NCBI GenBank assembly: GCA_004835665.1
Contig: RBKR01000012.1
Coordinates: forward strand, 186,001-250,000
Direction: 5' to 3'
Origin: Phoma sp. XZ068
Lineage: Eukaryota; Ascomycota; Dothideomycetes; Pleosporales; Didymellaceae
Length of the DNA stretch: 64,000 bases
The notes beneath the pieces are model-generated. The model was given only the letters and a program-made list of their open reading frames with translations. It ran no database searches and had not been told where the DNA came from. Shown in pieces: positions 1-10,686 of the stretch. The position numbers and the translations under genes are program-made. Numbering within the stretch: position 1 is the first letter of the stretch; every line of letters begins with the position of its first letter.

Positions 1-1229
1 AAGGCACCAACCTTACGTGACAGTGATTGGGAGCCTCACAAATCTCGTATCCTGGAGCTGTATTGTGAACAGAGCCAGTCCCTTCCCTCAGTGCGCGCCA
101 CCATGGAACAAGAGAAAGGCTTCTATGCTGAGTGCGGCCCTATGTTCTACTGCATCATCAACGTTCTGCTAACTACCCTAGACTCCGCCAATACCGCAGA
201 ATACTGGAGAAGTGGGGAGTCGGGAAAAACATAAAGCAGGGCGAGATGATGACCATTGTCCGAAAACGACAGCAAAGACGTCTTATTGAAACCGATAAAA
301 AGGAGCTTACGTTCAAAGTAAGGGGTAAATCTGTCGACACTGACAGAATCTGTCGGTGGATGCGGATGCATGGTGTTCTGGAGCATCAGTTATATTCTTC
401 AACCCTGTCACCACCACGTGAGTATTTGACTTGAGCTGTAGCTTGGATCCAACGATCGATACTGAAATCTATAGCGACCCCTTCCGATGTAGAGTGTCGG
501 ACGGTATCTGAATGCAGTACTCCAGTGAGCAGCCCAGAACCCTCGACCAGTAGACTCGCTGGTCGGGCTAACTGCATACTCTATCGCCCTTCAGCGTTCG
601 CAGAAATCCAGCACGAGCTCGCATTCGCCTGTACGGCAGGATCTTTTGGGTTCTCTAAACAGCGGATAACTCATAAATGGGAATGCACCTACAGCGTGGA
701 AGACTCATCGGTATTTTCATTGAATGCTTACGGAACAGTCACAATAGAGAACATCAAGCTTGGTCCTGTAGCAGCCATGTTAGGTCTAATTTCGGAAGCA
801 CTTCATGATGTTCAGCATTTTTGCGTCTATAGCTGGTACATTCTGGGGCTTGCCGACCACGAAACCAGGGCTGAGTTGGAAGTCGTTATCGCAAATCAGG
901 TGGAAAAACTGGTAGCTACCACAGAGGACCTACAAATGTGTCTAGGTCGCCTGTTCAAAGCAGAAGGCGTGCCGCGAGAAGAGCTTGATGGCATCACGAA
1001 TTTACTTCGCCAGCTTCGATTCTTGCAATATTGGCTCCAGGGCATAGAAATAGACATGCTCGAGGCGAGAAGGTTGTCTTCTACTGCCGAACGGTGCCAA
1101 TATATCATCATGTCTTCCACGCGCTTGCAAAAGGAGCTGCCACCGATCGAAGACCAAACATGGGCGCTAGACCTTATCAGGGATGACAAGGACGCTTTCG
1201 CCTTGAGTACCGGCCATAGACTTAAGTAA
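1..1229 (+). CDS. Clr5-domain protein, 5' end outside the window
   Basis: I read three exons: before 1 to 131, 182-417 and 475-1229. Exons 1 and 2 together give a Clr5 domain: a DWEPHK start, a LY...L..V...ME.EKGF helix pair, then QYRRILEKWGVGKNIK. Intron 1 (132-181) has a weak GTGCGG donor but a good GCTAAC branch site and CTAG acceptor; intron 2 (418-474) has GTGAGT. Across intron 2 the reading gives PPPTPSDVECRT, the Pro/Ser/Thr linker usual after Clr5 domains. The remaining residues are a helical region with no family I recognise. Clr5 is a fungal N-terminal domain of unclear biochemistry, often on regulatory or repeat proteins. The start codon lies left of the window. The gene looks intact in the part seen. 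Confidence 0.75.
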
Positions 1230-2884
1230 AGATCGCATTGGCGTTCGAGATGTTTGGAAATATCTCAAGGTTGGGTTTGAAACGGTTTGTCGCTTAATGG
1301 TCTCCCTCCTCGTAGTTAAACCTAATAGGACTTGATCACTACAATTCAACCGCGGTCTCAAGACACCGTCCTTTACCCTTCCCGTCAGCGACTGTGTCCA
1401 GCATAACAGGCCGCCTTTCAACCACCACTGAAGCCTCATAAACATATTTTCTTCCTGAGAAACATGCTTCTTCACTTCAGCAAACGCAAGTCTCCTCTAA
1501 TAATCTCACACACGGCAAAGAAAGTTGTGCACGACTCCTTTACTTCTAAAGAGGGATCTAAAATACATTTAACCTCAGGTCTGTAGATATTTAGTAAGCA
1601 GCCTGTCATCTGTTACAATTGTTCGTACCAGCGATCTCTGAGTCAAGCTGCCAACAACACCGCTGTCCAGTAGACCGGGTTTGACGCTGATATATAAGGA
1701 CACCTGCTGCTCCTTCTCAGAATCTTTAATTGTACACCCTATGCACAATTCGCGAATTGAGACAACCCCAACCACATTTCTAGAAACCTAAGCATACTCT
1801 ATAATACTCGAACACAGCTACAAGCTGCAGTGTGTTTATTAAACATTTCAAAATACTGTAGACTGTTTGTACAAAGTAGTAACGTAGTCCTTGTTGTAAA
1901 TCTAGCAAATATAGGTATATAACTAGTGCCTGCCTCCTGAATTAGTAGTCATAGTCTTACTTAAACTTTACTATACCTTCTGCCTACTACATACTTATAA
2001 TATATCCCCCTAGTGTTCAAGTCTAAATCCTAATACTAATTAGCAACTAGATAGTTATACGTTCTTAATCCGCTAGAGACATAGCAGACAAGGCTAGGGT
2101 TGATTTTAAAGTGTGTCAAGGCGGATGATAAGCTGCAGCATACCAGGGATGATTGACACGGCCGCTTCTGCGGACAAGGATACCACGCCATCAAGCACGT
2201 CAAGAAGTTGGTTACAAGGAACAACAAGGTGTGGAAAATTGCTATACTACTTCTAGGCACAGAATCTACATGTCACACGAAAGATACTACCATCCAGCTG
2301 TATTAGAAGCACCGATCCATGGATGCAAAAGCACAGTATCTTTGCTGGACTCTGATATTGCGTGGTAGGAGAACACAGTATTTTTGTTGTTCTAAGGAAT
2401 GGCGTTTCTAGGAGGTAGTTGGATGCCCAGATGCATGGCGTCTGTCCAGACCGAGAGGATTGGCCACATGTGCTTTTAGGTTTCATCATCCGTGTGACGG
2501 AAAGAGAACATGCACGCATCGATCCTGCGTTGAATATGATTAGGCAGTGTCCTGCAGCTTGATCAACTAGTTCAGTGCACTGATTGTGCTCTTGCTGACT
2601 AGTAAACGCTCTCGAAGAACGCCACACAAGTGAGCCCGATACCTACAGGTATCTGTTCACGTCTACACTGCAATCATTGCACCTGTTTTGGGCAACGTAC
2701 GCTTCCCCGAGCCCAGGCATCATGTTATGTTGGTCTCAATATGTCCGCCGTCCCGTAGTGAAGGTTTATGGAAAGGATCTAGTGATTCGGAGGTTGAGAC
2801 CTTGCGGTGACATGGCAAAAAAGGTCATAACGGCAACTTGCCCGTGCGGTAAGTTCAACCACACGGTCAAAACAGATCATCTAC
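1230..2884. other. gene-free, AT-rich stretch
   Basis: I see no credible gene here. The part from about 1790 to 2060 is rich in A and T with many short TA-containing words, as in decayed repeats. Short open frames on both strands have no recognisable motif. Confidence 0.5.
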
Positions 2885-4390
2885 CTAGTTTTGAAATAGG
2901 TCCATCCAATTTTGCAGCCGGCATCCACACCTGGTACTTCTTCGTAAATCATATGACACGATGACCTTGCCATGGTAAGTGTTCTCATCCCTCGACGTGT
3001 TCATGGCATCCTCCATGTTCTGATACGTGACCAGCTTTGTTGCTGTCCCGGGCAGCAGGCTGTCGACATAATTCTTCATATGCGCCCCGGTCGTTGTGTA
3101 TTTGTCGCCGGTGTCTTGGTGACCGTCCCACATGGCGACCATTGACTGCACATTGCTGGCTGCAGTGAAGGAAGACCCGACGTTGGTGAGCACCTCGAAG
3201 CCTGTCGTAGGGAACACATCGTCGACCATTGACTTCACCTCAGCTTCGGACACGAATTCCAGGGCGACCTTTCTCTGCGCGGCGGTGAGCTTGAAAGCGG
3301 CGCGGGGCTTGCCTGCCAGGAGTTGGTGAAGGCGTTATCGAATTGTGCTTTTAGATCCCTGTAAGCGGCGTCGCCGACCGTGTTTTGCCAGTGGTGCGAC
3401 TGTGGAAGAGAAAGATCACTGTCTAGGCGTTGAGATTTGCGAGATTGAGGCGTTACTTATCTTGTAGACACCCACGTCAGAGACCGCGACTACGGATGTA
3501 CCTGTCTTTGTTTAGTTAATACTCAATCCATGCGTTCTAGCGTATGGACTTGGAAGGTGTCTTAGCTACTGATTTTCTAAAACCTCAAGACTTCAAAGTC
3601 TGAAGAGTTGAACGGTTGAAGTCTGGCGGAACCAACCACCTTGTCCGTTTGCGTGACTTACATCCCATCAGACTCTTCACAGTCACGAAATTGGTGCCTT
3701 GTCCCAACAAGCTCCATTTTATGAAATAGGACGTGGGCTTGAAACTGTCCTCTGGCATATGCAGAACCTTGGGAGACGACGCCCACACGTCCTTGGTCCA
3801 AGCCATGAGACCAGCTTCAGTCTTGGACGCGGGCTCAAGAGTAGGGCGCGCTTGGAAAGAGTAGGGTTGTGGAGGGAGGAGAGACTTCTGATGGTCCTCT
3901 TGCCACTATTCTTGCCGCCTTTTGCATCTGTCGCTTTGCCACACTTCTAGCAACTCTTAGGCCTGCAGCCCGTTGTGGGATAGAGAACCTCCCAATTCTT
4001 GTTCTTCTTGTGACTGAAGCACTTGCCTGCCTTCTTCTGTTCACCTGTGCACGTCACGTCCACCTTTCCTTTGGACTTGGTCTTCGGCCCCGGCTTCAAC
4101 TTTGTCTTCGGATTGCTCTTCCTGGTAATAGTCTTTTCCGTAATCTCCGTGTCGGTCCTCCTACGTCGACCACCTCGACTTATTCCGGCTCAAGCCTTGA
4201 GGGCATCGTGCGTGCCGTCCGTGATATCTCCAACGCCTGCATCATTTGGCTTAACGAGAGCAACGGATGATGGGGTAGCAAAGGGACTGGAGGTCGTCGT
4301 GAGAGCATGCTCATCTCCCTTTTTGTCGATCGCCAAAGGTGTCACACCAAAGAACAGGAGCGACGCAAGGAATGCGTTGGTGAATTTCAT
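2885..4390 (-). pseudogene. decayed gene for a secreted protein of unknown function
   Basis: The minus strand starts at ATG 4390 with a clear signal peptide (MKFTNAFLASLLFFG). One frame can be followed through a Lys-rich, Cys-containing region, past a TGA at 4190-4192 and a TAG at 3947-3949, into a region containing GTNFVTVKSLMGC. An intron at 3502-3661 (GTAAGT...ACAG) then joins MGC to TSVVAVSDVGVYK. The next intron has ATAAGT instead of GTAAGT at 3460, a G-to-A change of the donor. SHHWQNTVGD follows, and a frameshift near 3320 leads into the final 122 codons ending about 2885. The order of motifs (CTSVVVVS...SHxWE, then a GKVxxxYD-like end) resembles secreted hypothetical proteins expanded in Dothideomycetes, from memory. 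The changes are C-to-T or G-to-A type, so the gene is almost surely dead. Confidence 0.7.
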
Positions 4391-5168
4391 CTTGAACGGC
4401 AATGTGTATGATCGCAGTCACACGTTTTGCTATGTTTGGAAGTAGATCAGTGTATTCTGATGAGGATACCCTCAAGGCTAAATGAATCGAGTGAATGTGA
4501 GAATTCAATGTATCAAAGAAACGTAGCTTGGCTGGTGGATAATGAAGGGGCTTGTTTTGGGTTCCATTCATGCCTCTTTATGCGCGATTGCGTGGTTGTT
4601 ACGGTGACTGAGAAACCTTTACAATAGTGTCCCCTCTTGGAGTCCGGAGATCACTCATCGCTTCGAATCAACGCTCTGTGGTACTTGCTCTCTCAGAAAC
4701 CCCCCTTGGACATGTGCAAACTTCCCCCTAACCCCGCTCCGATAAGGTCCTGTGAATGCAAGACATTTTACTGTGCACTCTACAGGTGTCGCGTGCATGC
4801 TTAATTGGCTTGATTCCACCCTGCTTGTGTATGTTGACTGATATTGAACGGACTGCTACCATTTGGCTATGCGGAGCGTTGAGACTCGGATTTGGGCATG
4901 CATAGTCCGGGGTTCAATTGAACCCCGATATTGTGTTGCAGCCTACTGTACACTGTCCCCTTGATGACGCCAAGCTCGGCTAACCGCTGGTCCATTCGTA
5001 GTTCAATCATACTTCGTAACGCCTGCTGCGCCTCCCAACCACCGCTAGAATCTCCGTTGAGACATTGTAAAAGAACTGAATATATGCGATCTTACTTCAC
5101 AAAAACAAACTGCATAGAACCCTATTACGCGCCAACAAAGGACATATCAAGTGAGTTCTCCAGCTACC
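4391..5168. other. intergenic, holds a 20-bp perfect palindrome
   Basis: No gene is seen between the two neighbours. The one notable object is the perfect palindrome at 4908-4927. It lies about 240 bases upstream of the ankyrin-like gene and could be a regulatory site, but nothing in the sequence proves this. Confidence 0.4.
4908..4927. repeat. perfect 20-bp palindrome
   Basis: The 20 bases read identically on both strands, with CGGGGTTCAA followed directly by its reverse complement and no spacer. No second copy was noticed in the window. Confidence 0.85.
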
Positions 5169-5621
5169 ATGACTCAGACCTCACCCACAAATGGCTCGAC
5201 TCAACTCGATCAACACTTGCAGCGATCACCGCTCATCACGGAACCCATCTCCACACACAGCGTCGAGACAATGCTGACCGCCTGCCGCGCCGCCATAGCT
5301 AATGGTGAGGACGTCAACGCCCCTGACACGCTACCGCACGTGGGGCACAACGAAGGGCGTCCACTCGACGCCTGTCTACGGCAGACCCATATGCCCGGGA
5401 ATAAATCTATCGTCGAGAACCTACCGGTGATTGAACTGCTCCTGGAACATGGAGCAGACCCCCGACTGTATTCGAGATCTACTGGGGCGGTGGGGATTCC
5501 TATTGTGCTTGCGAGACGGTATTCTGTTGACGGAGAAGAGACAGAGGAGCACAGGGCGTTTTGGAAACATCTTCTCAGGCTGTTTGAGGAAGCTGTCATA
5601 CGAATCGATGCAAGAAAATAG
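5169..5621 (+). CDS. small ankyrin-repeat-like protein
   Basis: Single exon of 150 codons from ATG 5169; a GTG 18 bases upstream is in frame but is not a likely start. The middle contains an ankyrin-like pattern: AIANGEDVNAPD near residues 43-54, then PVIELLLEHGADPRL near residue 95, which matches the helix-turn-loop consensus of ankyrin repeats (..ELLLEHGADP). One full and one partial repeat are visible. Ankyrin repeats mediate protein binding; no enzymatic domain is present. The protein is short for the family and could be a fragment of a longer repeat protein, but there is no stop or frameshift inside it. Confidence 0.6.
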   Translation: MTQTSPTNGSTQLDQHLQRSPLITEPISTHSVETMLTACRAAIANGEDVNAPDTLPHVGHNEGRPLDACLRQTHMPGNKSIVENLPVIELLLEHGADPRLYSRSTGAVGIPIVLARRYSVDGEETEEHRAFWKHLLRLFEEAVIRIDARK

Positions 5622-5718
5622 AGTACAGAAGAAGACAAGCTAACGATAGGGAAAACAAAACAAAACAAAACTATATGTAAAGCCAACTCAGACGTATTTA
5701 ATGCCGCTCAAGTTGGGG

Positions 5719-6832
5719 TCAGTTTAGCAAAATGGCCTCGTATGGTGTGGCGATTCTATCGATTATTGCCTGCCGGGCACTTGCATCGAAATCATATTCC
5801 TTCTAGCACGACCAATTAGTCTGGAAATCTTCGGCATCTTCCTCCGTGTCCGCCTTGTTCCATAGCTCTTCTCCACCATCCACACCACTCGCGTTGACCC
5901 TCCAAGAGCCATCCTCAACCTGTTCCCACCAATTAACCAGTATCGCAGCAAGCGGTGTACCGTGGTCAGGCATTGAAGGGTTAGACAGGCCATGTCGATA
6001 AAACGCGTCCTGACCTGGAGTATTTACCGTTGACCCACATCCCATCACTGCATGACGTTTCTCACCGAGCTAGAAAGGTAGAAGCAAATTGCTGGCGTGA
6101 GCATGGAGAACATCAGGTACAAGATAGAGGCCGACGCGGTCATCTAGTATTCTTGGTTTTCGCGGAGATTGCCATTGGTCCTGTTCATCTTGTGAGGCAA
6201 ACTGCACGCCTGGGGTGCGCTATAGGAATAGCAGAAAGGGTAAACAATCGATAAGTTCATGCTGGAGAGTAGCGAGAGAAGCATCGGGGTGCCTTGCCTG
6301 TAGCTCAGTACCCACACGGTGGATAAAAGCTTCATTGGGGATATCCAATTGCGGTGCGATGGAAGTAAAGCGCGGTTCTTCGCCCGACACAGGAAGACAC
6401 GCGCAAAAGGCGGTATCGCGGGATATTTGTTCAAGACGTCGGCGGGAATTAAACCATCATCTTCCGTTCTCCACCTCTTCTTCGGTTGCGGTTCCTCATC
6501 GCCACCATCTTCTTTTCCGCTAGACGCTCTAGTAGACTTCGTTAACCGCGTAGTAACCGCATCCACCAAACTCTCCCAAGTATCAAGTACCTGCCCCAAT
6601 TCTTTCTCCGTTCACTCCGCGACTCGCCAGCCCTGCGCAACAAGCCCATCCCCATCGCTGAACCCAGGGTGCTCTGCATCAACAATGAACTTCCCCGGCT
6701 CGATAGCCCGCGGGCCTGCCAAAGACAACCGAAACACGATGAATTCGGAACCAATGGTGAATTTTCCTTTTGGGGTCCCTGTCTAGCCCACAATAGGATG
6801 GTGGCTTGAGATGCGCGGTAACTGGTAGACAT
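5719..6832 (-). pseudogene. decayed gene of unknown function, downstream of TOP3
   Basis: A protein-like reading runs on the minus strand from about 6780: KGKFTIGSEFIVFRLSL, GPRAIEPGKFIVDAEHPGF, then DGLVAQGWRVAE followed by an in-frame TGA (about 6612) and TEKELGQVLDTWESLV. The frame shifts near 6350 and continues with further stops into GCGSTVNTPGQDAFYRHG and a Trp/Glu/Asp-rich end closing at 5719. At least three stops and one frameshift break it, and the N-terminus is missing or scrambled. I do not recognise the family. It lies immediately downstream of the TOP3 stop codon (6836) on the same strand. Confidence 0.6.
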
Positions 6833-6835
6833 TCC

Positions 6836-9011
6836 TCAGTTCACTTCACTAAAAACATACTTCCGAACAGCCTGCAATTACATCAGCGGAGAAGTAGGTA
6901 CGCCGGGACTTAGTGCTCACCGTACGAAGGACGTCCGGATGTTGCTGCATGCGAGCATAGACCTCACGATACTGCTCAATGGTTTCGTTCACGACCCGAG
7001 CCTTTGTTGTTTGTCCATTGCATATGGCCTTCATCTTCAGCTCCATCTACACCTGTCAGTAGTTGCCCATGATGGAGATCGACCAAAGACGTTATTTTAC
7101 CTCCTTGCGTAAAAAAGGCTTCGTCAAATCAGTCTCAAACCCCATATTCTCGTGGCCTTCAACCAAAGCGACCCCTAGCGTCGTGGGTATGAATTCCCGA
7201 ACACCTGTTACAACGCCGCCGCGGCCGGCACCGCTATTCCTGCCAGCACCACGACGAGCTACTGTAGTTCTGCCGCTACGGCTGTTTTCGACTCTCGCTT
7301 GGGTTGACAACTCCTCGGACCCATCTTCGTCATTTCTATGCCGCGCCTGTCTTGGCTGAGCTCTGGCTTGAACATATTGTCGGCTTATAATTGTGACAAT
7401 ATGGCCGGCCATTGTGGCATCAGTGCCAATAACATTCGCGTCCATCAGTGAGAGCAGGTCCGGTTCAGTTAGATACCCAGGTGGTGACGTCTTGCCTTCA
7501 CTGAGAATAGCTTCGGTCGGCTCGAAGACCTCGCCTTCGATGAATAAGGGAAGCTCTTGGTTGCCCCACCGATCGTAAATGTAGACATCGAGATAGTTGC
7601 GTTCTAATATTACAAGGCCAGACGCATTGAATGTTTCCGGCCCATAGAGAATGCTCATGTCGGTCTTTGACCCCTGGGCGTCTTTGCTGCAGCTTGCTAG
7701 GAAGCGCCGGACGACAAACTCGTAGACACGCTGCTCTTCATGTGAAAGCGTAGCTGGGTTGACGAAATTAACCGGATGGATGGGAGGATGGGCCTTATCA
7801 TTACTACGTCCGTTGCGGGGCCATGAAAAGCCTCCCGCGACCAGCGCCTTGGCAAAACCAGCCCAGCGGCCGCCCTGCGCCTGCTTCTGGACGAGGCCGC
7901 GAAGGTCCATACCTTGATCGAACTGATCTGTCTCAGTTCGAGGATAGCTAATCCAGCCCTTTTGATAAAGTTTTTCTGCAAGACTCAAAACCTTTTGACT
8001 GTCCATTCCGAGGAATCTGCTGCCGCACTTCTGAAGCTCTAGAGTAGTCAACGGCAAGGGTTTCCACCTGCTCACTGGCTTAGTATGGACCTTTTGGACC
8101 TGAGCACTCTGCGAATTTAGACAGCACTCATAGAGAATAACAGCTGCGATTCTGTCAAAGAGGTGTTTACGAGCCCAGCTAAAGTTGACCTTTATTCCAG
8201 CTCTTTGATACATCAATTTGATGCCCCAGAATGGTTCCGGGATAAAATTCCGAACGCGCAAATAGCGCTCGACGATGAAGCCAAGCGTAGGAAACTGACA
8301 GCTCCCGAAGCTGATTAATTGAGAAGCTTCTGACAGGTTGCCTCGCTGGAGGACAGGACGAAGACACAGAGTAAGGTGCCGGGTGAAGCTTGCGCCTACA
8401 CGAAGATCGAGCTCGATACGAGAAGCTACTGCGTCGGCTTGCGCTTCGTCGAGATCGACAGGATGCTGGGCGGCGTGAATGATATGCGCTCTTTCGACGT
8501 TGGAGAAATGTGCCCTTACTGTGCCGCCTGCGTGACCCAGAGTCTGGTTGCTTTGCGTTGCCACCGACCGAATCTCGGTGCCTATGTGCTCACCTTCGCG
8601 GTCGCAGTCTGTCCAGATATAGAGCACGTCGGCCCTGAGAGCGTTTCGCTTGATGTTTTCTGCAATGGACTTTCCGTTGCTACCAACGAAAACCTCGATG
8701 CGAGCGTCGAAAAGCGCAGATGGGTCGCATGAAGTCCAGCTCTTGTATCGGGGCTCAAACTCGTAGCTGAGGATATGACCTAGCACAGAGGTCATCGTGA
8801 CATTGCAATGACCCCATTGTGGAAAGGTGTAATCGAATTTGTAGTTCTTCACATACGGATTGCCTTGGATGTTATGCTGCACGTCCATTAGCTCAGCCGG
8901 CGGATTGCCAACGCCTGTGCTCACGGTAGTCACTTGATCTCCCAAGTGGTTTGCGATTGCTTTCGCGATCGATGGCTTTTCCGCAACGCATAACACCGTT
9001 CTTACCACCAT
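6836..9011 (-). CDS. TOP3: DNA topoisomerase III
   Basis: Type IA topoisomerase that relaxes and decatenates DNA, in other fungi working with a RecQ helicase (Sgs1/BLM) and Rmi1 in the nucleus. Exons read on the minus strand: 9011-7101, 7046-6921 and 6871-6836, giving 690 residues, normal for the family. Visible are the Toprim start VLCVAEKPSIAKAIA (residues 6-20), the metal-binding DCDREGEH (135-142), ISFGSCQFPTLGF (233-245) and the catalytic tyrosine in WISYPRTETDQF (Tyr356). The C-terminal exons supply MELKMKAIC...VVNETIEQYREVY and end DVLRTAVRKYV. Introns are 54 and 49 bp with GTAAAA and GTGAGC donors. A Gly/Arg-rich insert sits at about residues 580-605. The gene looks intact and sits in an otherwise decayed neighbourhood. 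Confidence 0.95.
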
Positions 9012-9954
9012 AGCGAATCTTGTGTGGCGTTGATGCAGACCGGAAAGGCATTATATTACCTCCAAACGACGGGTCTCTGACACGCGCAGGTCTATGCCCG
9101 TTTCGGACAGGTTAAGTAAGGTCCCACTTTACCTAGATAAGCTTGGCACGGGCCTCCAGTACGGACGCAGAGACCCCGCATCATGCTTTCACTCCATGAT
9201 ACTTACTGCTTCTTTGGTACCCGTGGAATAAGCTCCTCACGCCAAAAATGTAGGAGATGTCGTTTTGGGGCTGATAATCATGGCCAGTGGGACGCAGAAT
9301 TTAGTCTCAACGAGGCTGGCTACTGTCTCGAGGCGTATGTAAAGAAACATCTGCCTAGTGGTAGGAATCAGATCACCTGGATCAAAAGTGTCAGTCCAAT
9401 CCAGCTTACTTGGAATGGGAAGCTCTCCACAAAATTGCGGTCCACTAAAATAGAGTAAGTGGCTCTTAAGTGCAATCACGCTGTAGAGGACCATATTACT
9501 GGATGATCCACGCGCCACTACTTACTCAAGGCTATACGGATCATGATCAATTTTCAATTACATATGTGCTCAATGGGAAAGGAAGTAGCGAGTGTCTGTT
9601 TGAATAGGTTTCCTATATGTGAAGCGCTGGCGAGCCGACATGACAGCTCCCTCATCCGTGATGCCTTCTCCATCCAAAACGAGCGTCCATTTTTGATCCC
9701 CAATTCCCTGCGGATCCATCAATGCCTGCGTTTGACGTCGCAAAATACCAAACTATTCATGAAGGTCTAGGATAGTCAGCGTTTTTCATGTGCACAGGTA
9801 GAGAAGCACTTACGTTGAGATCACCACTGGCTAGCTGGAACACAGAAAGGTGTCCTTGAAGAACACATCACTAATATTACTATTCGCAACCGTCTCGCGA
9901 GTGTCAAACGCGCGATCAAATTTTATACACATTACTAGTACTCACAGGTTCAGA
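9012..9954. other. gene-free stretch upstream of TOP3 and of the DUF3435 relic
   Basis: Short open frames occur on both strands (for example 9237-9518 minus) but none shows a recognisable motif. The right part may hold the decayed N-terminal part of the recombinase relic that begins at about 9955. Confidence 0.4.
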
Positions 9955-10686
9955 ATGGAAACCGAGACCTACATTAAGGAGGAGCTGGTCCCAGATGAAC
10001 GCGTCTTGACTGCTACTCGCACAAAGCCACGAGCGCCTAAGAACGTCACCATAGACCTTATTAAATTCTTCTTCACTTGCGACGAATACAAAGAGCTTTA
10101 TTGATGTATACGCAACCGAATAGCCTTTGCGATACAGCTTCTGCTACTCCGTGGAGTCTGACCAGGCAAAGTTGTTAAGTCTGACGCATGGTATTGTTTA
10201 AACGAAAGCCTGCTTTACAAAGATGTCCAGCTTATCTACTAGCGCACAAAGAGCTTTTATGGATGGCTTCTCCACATCAAACTCCGGAATTGTAAGGGCA
10301 TCGTGCATGGAAGAAGTCTCCCTATGAGCCAGTCAAGCTTTGGATGAATGCACAGCTAACCAGGACATAATCTTGTATGAGGAACCGCTCATGAGGTGCA
10401 TGTGCCCTGTGGCGTGGTTCCTGTTGCTCGTTTTTGCTGATAGATTGTTCAAGGAATTGGAAGGGTGACACCTCCACCCGGTAGCTACCTCGCTCGCTTA
10501 CAGTACACTGAGAGTGCTCTGAAGCGCCCTGTGCTACGCGGGATGAATCCTGACGGATCTATCTTGAATACGCGCATCTGGACCTACGATTGTTTCAACG
10601 CGGCATTGAAGGGCGTCGGTTTCAGGACTCAATTCTATGATAATCTGAGTGTCTCAGCTGGTGAGGGTGGAGTGTTTGTCGTGTAG
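9955..10686 (+). pseudogene. relic of a DUF3435 tyrosine recombinase (Starship-captain-type)
   Basis: Reading one frame from 9955 gives YIKEELVPDE, KPRAPKNVTIDLIKFFFTCDEYKELY, a TGA (10102), then FAIQLLLLRGV, a TGA (10159-10161), PGKVV, NESLLYKDVQLIY, a TAG (10240) and LLHIKLRNCKG. This follows the DUF3435 consensus (CDEY, FSxQL, GLRPGE, NEGLxYKDxxL, IRLRNxKG). The second TGA stands where the conserved Arg of GLRPGE is expected, which a CGA-to-TGA change would produce. A shifted frame continues with RPVLRGMNPDGSI, then IWTYDCFNAALKGVGFR. Enzymes of this family mobilise large fungal elements; this copy is dead. Family assignment is from remembered consensus. Confidence 0.7.

Noticed and set aside
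4908..4927. The palindrome as part of a tRNA B box (GGTTCAA-like)
   Set aside because: There is no acceptor stem, A box or anticodon arm around it.
6319..6786. A 155-codon plus-strand open frame
   Set aside because: It is antisense to the decayed minus-strand gene, whose reading is protein-like while this one is not.
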